NCBI RefSeq assembly: GCF_021130785.1
Contig: NW_025776796.1
Coordinates: forward strand, 434,001 to 498,000
Length of the DNA: 64,000 nt
Reading direction: 5' to 3'
Origin: Homalodisca vitripennis
Taxonomy: Eukaryota; Arthropoda; Insecta; Hemiptera; Cicadellidae
In this document: one piece after another, positions 59,921 through 64,000 of the stretch
How positions within the stretch are numbered: position 1 is the stretch's first letter
Layout: the number at the start of each line of letters is the position of its first letter
Program-made: the position numbers and the translations under genes
Notes under the pieces: model-generated
The model's database searches: none
The model's input: the letters and a program-made list of their open reading frames with translations, nothing else
What the model was told of the DNA's origin: nothing

Positions 59921-60150
59921 AAGACTAAATAAAACTATACTATTACGACTTTCCACTTAACTCCACTACCTAACCTACTACATCACTTTTCTCCTACCTA
60001 AATACAAAACCACACACCCAAAATTCCCCACGACCCAACGCAAAATAGCCCCTCTTGGGGCTGGACGTACTGACGACCAGCAGCCATTCTGCTTGTTGCA
60101 GAGAAGCTGCCACAGAAGGGACAAGAGTCCCGGCCTACCCGCTGCCTGCC
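59921..60150 (+). promoter_or_regulatory. 3' UTR of module C2 with two perfect stem-loops and TGCC tail
   Basis: AGCCCC-TCTT-GGGGCT lies at 60,047-60,062 and GGGAC-AAGA-GTCCC at 60,118-60,131, followed by GGCCTACCCGCTGCCTGCC. The copy at 62.6-62.76 kb keeps both stems. These are likely the RNA signals read by the RT at the start of reverse transcription. Confidence 0.7.
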
Positions 60151-60161
60151 TATATGTTAGT
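60151..60161 (+). repeat. Right target-site duplication of the Jockey mosaic
   Basis: An exact TATATGTTAGT copy of 48,934-48,944. The host repeat continues from here. Confidence 0.85.
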
Positions 60162-60760
60162 GACTGACTCGTACCAAATCATGTAATCTGATTCTCCCTG
60201 TACTATTTGGGTACTAAGAGGGTTATACATAGCACCAAACACAAATTAGTAGCTTGTACAGAAAACACAAAAATTAAATTAATTAATTATATTTAATTAG
60301 TACTTGTTAGCACTACATCCGAAATTTTCTGGTATTTTCTGTTGTAAATAATACTAGCTAAACTAGGATGTAAACTGCTTTTGTTAAGGAAAAATAGCGA
60401 GTAAATCTATGATTAATATTGAATTAAAGTAACTCATCCTTGTAAGTCATGGTCCTTGTTCTGCTTATGGCCATCACATCGTGTTCCCGGTGCTACTTCC
60501 TCGACTGGCTGTGAGTTGAACGAATATTAAAAATGCAGTGACATACAGTAACACTTTAGAATTGTTTAAAAACATTAAATTATAAATGCTACGTTGTTTC
60601 CATGGATATAAAATAATATTTTACGTACACTGCTGCTTTCGTTTCACCTGTCCCTTATATTGCTGACGTCACACCTATTAATAACACTAAACAAAACGCT
60701 TGTTATCTGATTACCCCAACACGTACATATTAATATGACAAACATGTGAATAAAACAAAA
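60162..60760 (+). repeat. Continuation of the interrupted host-repeat copy (blocks e, f, g)
   Basis: Block e with its hairpin is at 60,188 (CTGATTCTCCCTGTACTATT), block f at 60,424 (AAAGTAACTCATCC, then CACATCGTGTTCCCGG) and block g at 60,590-60,740 (GATTACCCCAACACGTACAT). It completes the copy whose blocks c-d lie at 48.6-48.9 kb. Confidence 0.75.
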
Positions 60761-62033
60761 TTAGAAAGGTTATAATGAGATACTTACATGTTTAAATTTA
60801 CGATATTTATGCTAGAATAACAGTGTTTAGATACAAGATCTAGGGAAACTATTAGAAATGACATTTTATACTATTGCTAATTTATATAAAATAGTGTAGT
60901 TTTGAAATTCTAAAAACCATTATATCAAATAAGACAAATTTAATGCTTCACTAATCATATTTGAGTTTGTATTTGCAATCCAAACTTTTAGATTTTTAAT
61001 CATTACGCTAACCCTATTGGACATATTAAATTTGATATGTATATTACTTAGTTACAAAAAAGGTCTGCGTATTAGAATTTTAAAGTATTGCCTACAAGGT
61101 TTCATGAAACTAACTTCCAATTTAAAAATAAAGTATTTTGGCGCTAACCGTGATAAATAACAAAATGTATTCTAGTATTTGGTATATACACAAGTAAATG
61201 TCATTTGTCGTAGTAGGGTTAAATAGTAATGACAAGTACGATATGCTATTTATACTCGTATAGATGGCAGCAATAACATATTAAACGAATCTGAATATTA
61301 TACTATCTTATAATATACTTATGTTTTGCTTTTTGGGCGTTTCTAAAAACGCATTTAATAAGCGAGTGTCACAATAGGCAACACAGTTACATTGTGAGAT
61401 ATTTCTGTATGTCGATTTATTATCATGTGTAATAATTTCCTTATCTTGTAAATAAAAATGAATCGCAAAATGTGTTGCTAAGTGCAAATCTTGAGAACGG
61501 CTGGATCACTTAGGTTAATTCCTTTTGTAAAATGTTCATTGAAATCGATAGAAGGTTGTTATGAAGCAAAATATAAGAAAAATTACCCTGAATATTTTAA
61601 AATTCAGAAAAAACGTAGTCTTTACGTTTCATAATCCAAATTAAACTGACAGTAAACAGCTGTTAACACCTTCAGCTATAGTTCGAGAAATTGGCTGAAA
61701 GAACTGCTAACATTTAAAATTGTTTAAATATTAAGTAAACAGTACTTGATTAATAATGTAATGCTGATATTAAATAAAAAAGGTTAATATATATATATAT
61801 TTTTTACTCCACATTACGTCACTGACGATTTATTTAGATTATATTTAAATAATGCATAGCATTTTAAATATAATTTAAAAACTGTAATGTAACAAACATT
61901 AATGAACAAAGTTGTGAATATTTTCACACAAATTTTAAACTGGTGGGCTTCCTTGACAATTCGATATGGAATTTTAACAGTAACTTTGGGAAAAACAGAG
62001 AAATGAATACTAAAATTCCTCAATGATTCTTAG
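60761..62033. other. AT-rich intergenic stretch
   Basis: No supported gene. A worn piece of block d may lie just before 62,033 (TACTAAAATTCCTCAATGAT). The 69-codon minus-strand frame at 61,814-62,023 is AT-rich without motif. Confidence 0.4.
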
Positions 62034-62762
62034 AGGGACCCACTAAGGTGAACTAAGTCCTTCAAATACTTGGGAGTCGTCCTCAACAGGACTCTTACGA
62101 CTGGTCTTGCCGCCAAAGGCAGGATCCGCATTGGAATGGCCGCCCGTCAAGGACTGTCGGCCCTACTGAGACCACACTCCGGACTACCTACCAACAAGAA
62201 ACTGCTGCTCTACAAAACGATAGTTCGCCCCAACGTGACATACGCGGCTCCAGCCTGGTATTCACACACCTCCAAGACGATCAGGAAAGTACTAGAAGTC
62301 TTCCAGAACAGGACGCTCCACCAACTGACGGACACTATGGTTCGTCAGGAACACGGTATTCTTACGGTCTGCAGGACTACCCAGCCTGCATGAATACATC
62401 ACAGGCCAAGCGAGAGCCATGTATGCAGTGACAGCTGAATCACCGTGGGAACACATCCGTGAGTGGGCAACCAGGGAAGCCGTCCACCCGTGGAAAATCC
62501 CACAACTGAAAGTCATACTAGATGACCCACCCTAGAAGAAAGAACAACAAAAAACCAACTAACTCACCACTTCACTACTCAACCAACCAGACTACTCGAA
62601 AGCGACAGAAGTTTAAAACTATACAATTAACAACACCCCACGACTTAACGCAACAATAGCCCCACTTGGGGCTAGACGTACACATAGGCATTCTGCTTCT
62701 TGCAGAGACTCTACCTCAAAAGGGACAAAAGTCCCAGCCTACCCGCTGCCTGCCTGCCTGCC
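62034..62762 (+). mobile_element. 5'-truncated Jockey-type LINE copy (D)
   Basis: It starts inside the post-RT region at sequence matching 59,418 onward and runs through the end of ORF2, the 3' UTR and TGCC repeats. The protein sense begins KYLGVVLNRTLTTGLAAKG and includes VRPNVTYAAPAWYSH. A 2-base deletion near 62,335 shifts the frame. The 3' UTR stem-loops at 62,658-62,673 and 62,722-62,735 are intact. It joins the host repeat at ATTTGGAGG, near the mosaic's equivalent junction. No clear target duplication is seen, only a TAGA match at the ends. Confidence 0.85.
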
Positions 62763-63226
62763 TAGATTTGGAGGTTTTCAAGAAGACAGTTGTAAACTGA
62801 TTCTTTCTGTACACTTAGAGTACTGAAGGGATTTAAAACTGTAAATCACAAGTTCTTTCAGTTCGGCAACAAAACATACGAAAGTTATTTGTTGATCTCA
62901 GTCAACCACTAGTAAACTATATATAATATACATATATGATATAAATTAAAACATATAGACTATAATTCTCCTCAAATATGTACAACACCGTTTTTAAAAT
63001 CATTGACTTTAAACAAATTAACGCAACACGTTCTGAATTTTCTTCCTAAATGAGCTAACATTTACTAATTTAAAATCATCTTCAATAGATACACTACAAT
63101 AAAATGCCTGAAAGATTTCTCTCAGACACGTTTAAGAAGATAATTCTTTTGTTAATCTTTACACCTTTTATAAAATATATGAGAATGGATATTAAAACAT
63201 TTGGAGGTTTTAGAGAACATAGTTGT
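62763..63226 (+). repeat. Host repeat: end of one copy (block e) and start of another (blocks c, d)
   Basis: Block e with its hairpin lies at 62,797. Block c-type sequence is at about 62,935 (TATAATTCTCCTCAAATATG), and a full block d at 63,045-63,210 (CAATAAAATGCCTGAAAGAT, GGATATTAAAACATTTGG). The repeat stops abruptly at GTTGT near 63,226. Confidence 0.7.
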
Positions 63227-64000
63227 GCCGTGAAGGTCAGATGTAACCGGCAGTAAACTACCTCTAAATGCCGTGCTCATCTAACTGCCCAACCCTGTAA
63301 TTGCCAAGTTTGGACAAGTACTTTATTTACCTACTGTAAATGCTATGTTCATTAATAGTAATTTTTGTGTAAACTGCATTGAAATCTTTTGAATATAATT
63401 AAATTTCAGCGTCGGCCAGATAATTTTGTATTGAAAATACTACTGCCGGCCAGATCTGATTGTCTTTTGTTTTCTCTTTTTTGCACGAGTATTTCGTCCA
63501 CCATTGTGGGTATTAGATGAAGCAGCTGATAAACAGCTATCTACTTTCCTGCGCGGGCAACTATTCTTTTTCTGTGGCTGGAACTAGCATTGCACGACGA
63601 GCATTCCCCGCCAAATCTCTTTTACGTGTGCTAATAACTAGTGTTCATGTGTAGTCTTTTATTTTTGGTTAGAGTGAACTAAACTTGAGTAAACAACTTC
63701 ATCGTGTGTTATTCTATTGAGATTTGAGTGATGACCGTATTCAAAGACTTTTGGACTGTCCAATGTCGAGTGAACCAGATCCTTATGACGTTGAAAGTGA
63801 GCGAAACTTAGGTTATCTTAGTGGCTCAAGTGTTGACGACACGGTAATCCGGACTTTTTACCAAGCGAATCTGAGCATGAAAGTAGTGATGGGCAAGGTG
63901 AGTTTGCCATGGAAATGGAAACCAATGATGTGAACAGTGACGGTTCTGGTGTAAATTACGGTGCATTTATGATCGATGAATGGACTGAATTCAAAGGAAT
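63227..64000 (+). mobile_element. Start of an unidentified, possibly piggyBac-like, DNA transposon (runs off the window)
   Basis: The host repeat is interrupted at about 63,227 by unrelated sequence starting GCCGTGAAGGTCAGATG. The first 230 bp hold repeated short motifs (TGCCGTG at 63,226 and 63,270; GGCCAGAT at about 63,414 and 63,450), as in the subterminal parts of DNA transposons. An open frame starts at 63,724-63,735, after a 5' UTR-like stretch. No TTAA is evident at the boundary, so piggyBac is only one possibility. The other end lies outside the window. Confidence 0.4.
63724..64000 (+). pseudogene. N-terminal part of a probable transposase
   Basis: The first frame (63,724-63,933) encodes RIQRLLDCPMSSEPDPYDVE, an acidic Ser-rich start like those of piggyBac-type transposases. 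After about 63,865 the coding sense appears better in another frame (LPSESEHESSDGQGEFAMEM, then NYGAFMIDEWTEF), implying a one-base shift or a misread start. AAG|GTGAGT at about 63,896 also looks like a splice donor. Only the acidic N-terminus is in the window, so the catalytic core cannot be checked. Confidence 0.4.

Larger units (their letters stand above)
48945..60150 (+). mobile_element. 11.2-kb mosaic of Jockey-type LINE modules within one target-site duplication
   Basis: Reading left to right: a 5' UTR and gag (A); a gag, endonuclease, RT and 3' UTR with TGCC tail (B); a gag C-terminus and endonuclease without RT (C1); a complete gag, an RT lacking endonuclease, and a 3' UTR with TGCC tail (C2). 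B, C1 and C2 are GC-rich; A is less so. All are on the + strand. Only the outer ends have a target-site duplication. I infer either serial nested insertions into one original element, or one insertion produced by template switching between several LINE RNAs; the sequence alone does not decide. Confidence 0.75.

Overview
The window looks like transposon-rich intergenic or heterochromatic DNA from an animal, most likely an arthropod and probably an insect. Most of it is AT-rich and has no convincing host gene. The recognisable coding material belongs to retroelements typical of insects: CR1-type and Jockey-type LINEs and a Ty3/gypsy LTR element. I saw no operons, CRISPR arrays, intact tRNA or rRNA genes, or bacterial signals. 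The species cannot be named from sequence alone.

Layout. The background of about 0-2, 9-28, 36-38, 48-49 and 60-63 kb is made of old, strongly diverged copies of one long non-coding repeat unit. The copies share an ordered set of landmark blocks (called a, c-k here), and all lie in the same orientation. After subtracting younger insertions, successive copies are mostly about 4-5 kb apart. Into this background have inserted: a decayed CR1-like LINE (about 3.8-8.34 kb) and a 3' fragment of a relative (about 31.08-31.71 kb); a tRNA-derived SINE (about 21.04-21.24 kb); a decayed Ty3/gypsy element on the minus strand (coding part 40.5-45.0 kb); a GC-rich 11.2-kb mosaic of Jockey-type LINE modules (48,945-60,150); a 5'-truncated Jockey copy (62,034-62,762); a roughly 60-bp Jockey 3' end (36,831-36,890); and the start of another element that runs off the end of the window (from about 63,227).

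The most unusual region is 48.9-60.2 kb. Several gag, endonuclease and reverse-transcriptase modules from at least three related Jockey-type lineages lie head to tail, yet the whole block is flanked by one perfect 11-bp direct repeat (48,934-48,944 and 60,151-60,161). Its 3' end, the truncated copy at 62.0-62.8 kb and the tiny copy at 36.8 kb all join the host repeat at the same homologous point, 34-39 bp before a conserved hairpin block. This suggests target-site preference. Inside the mosaic, a 19-bp self-complementary motif recurs in gag sequences, including an array of four 165-bp units whose hairpin stem survives even in the degenerate fourth unit.

How the pieces work together: in the LINEs, gag (an RNA-binding zinc-knuckle protein) and the endonuclease-RT protein would form the particle that nicks target DNA and copies the RNA from its 3' stem-loops. 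In the gypsy element, gag, protease, RT, RNase H and integrase form the usual polyprotein set. Apart from two intact gag reading frames (50,656-52,776 and 56,768-58,081), essentially all element genes carry frameshifts, stops or deletions, so these are mostly relics.
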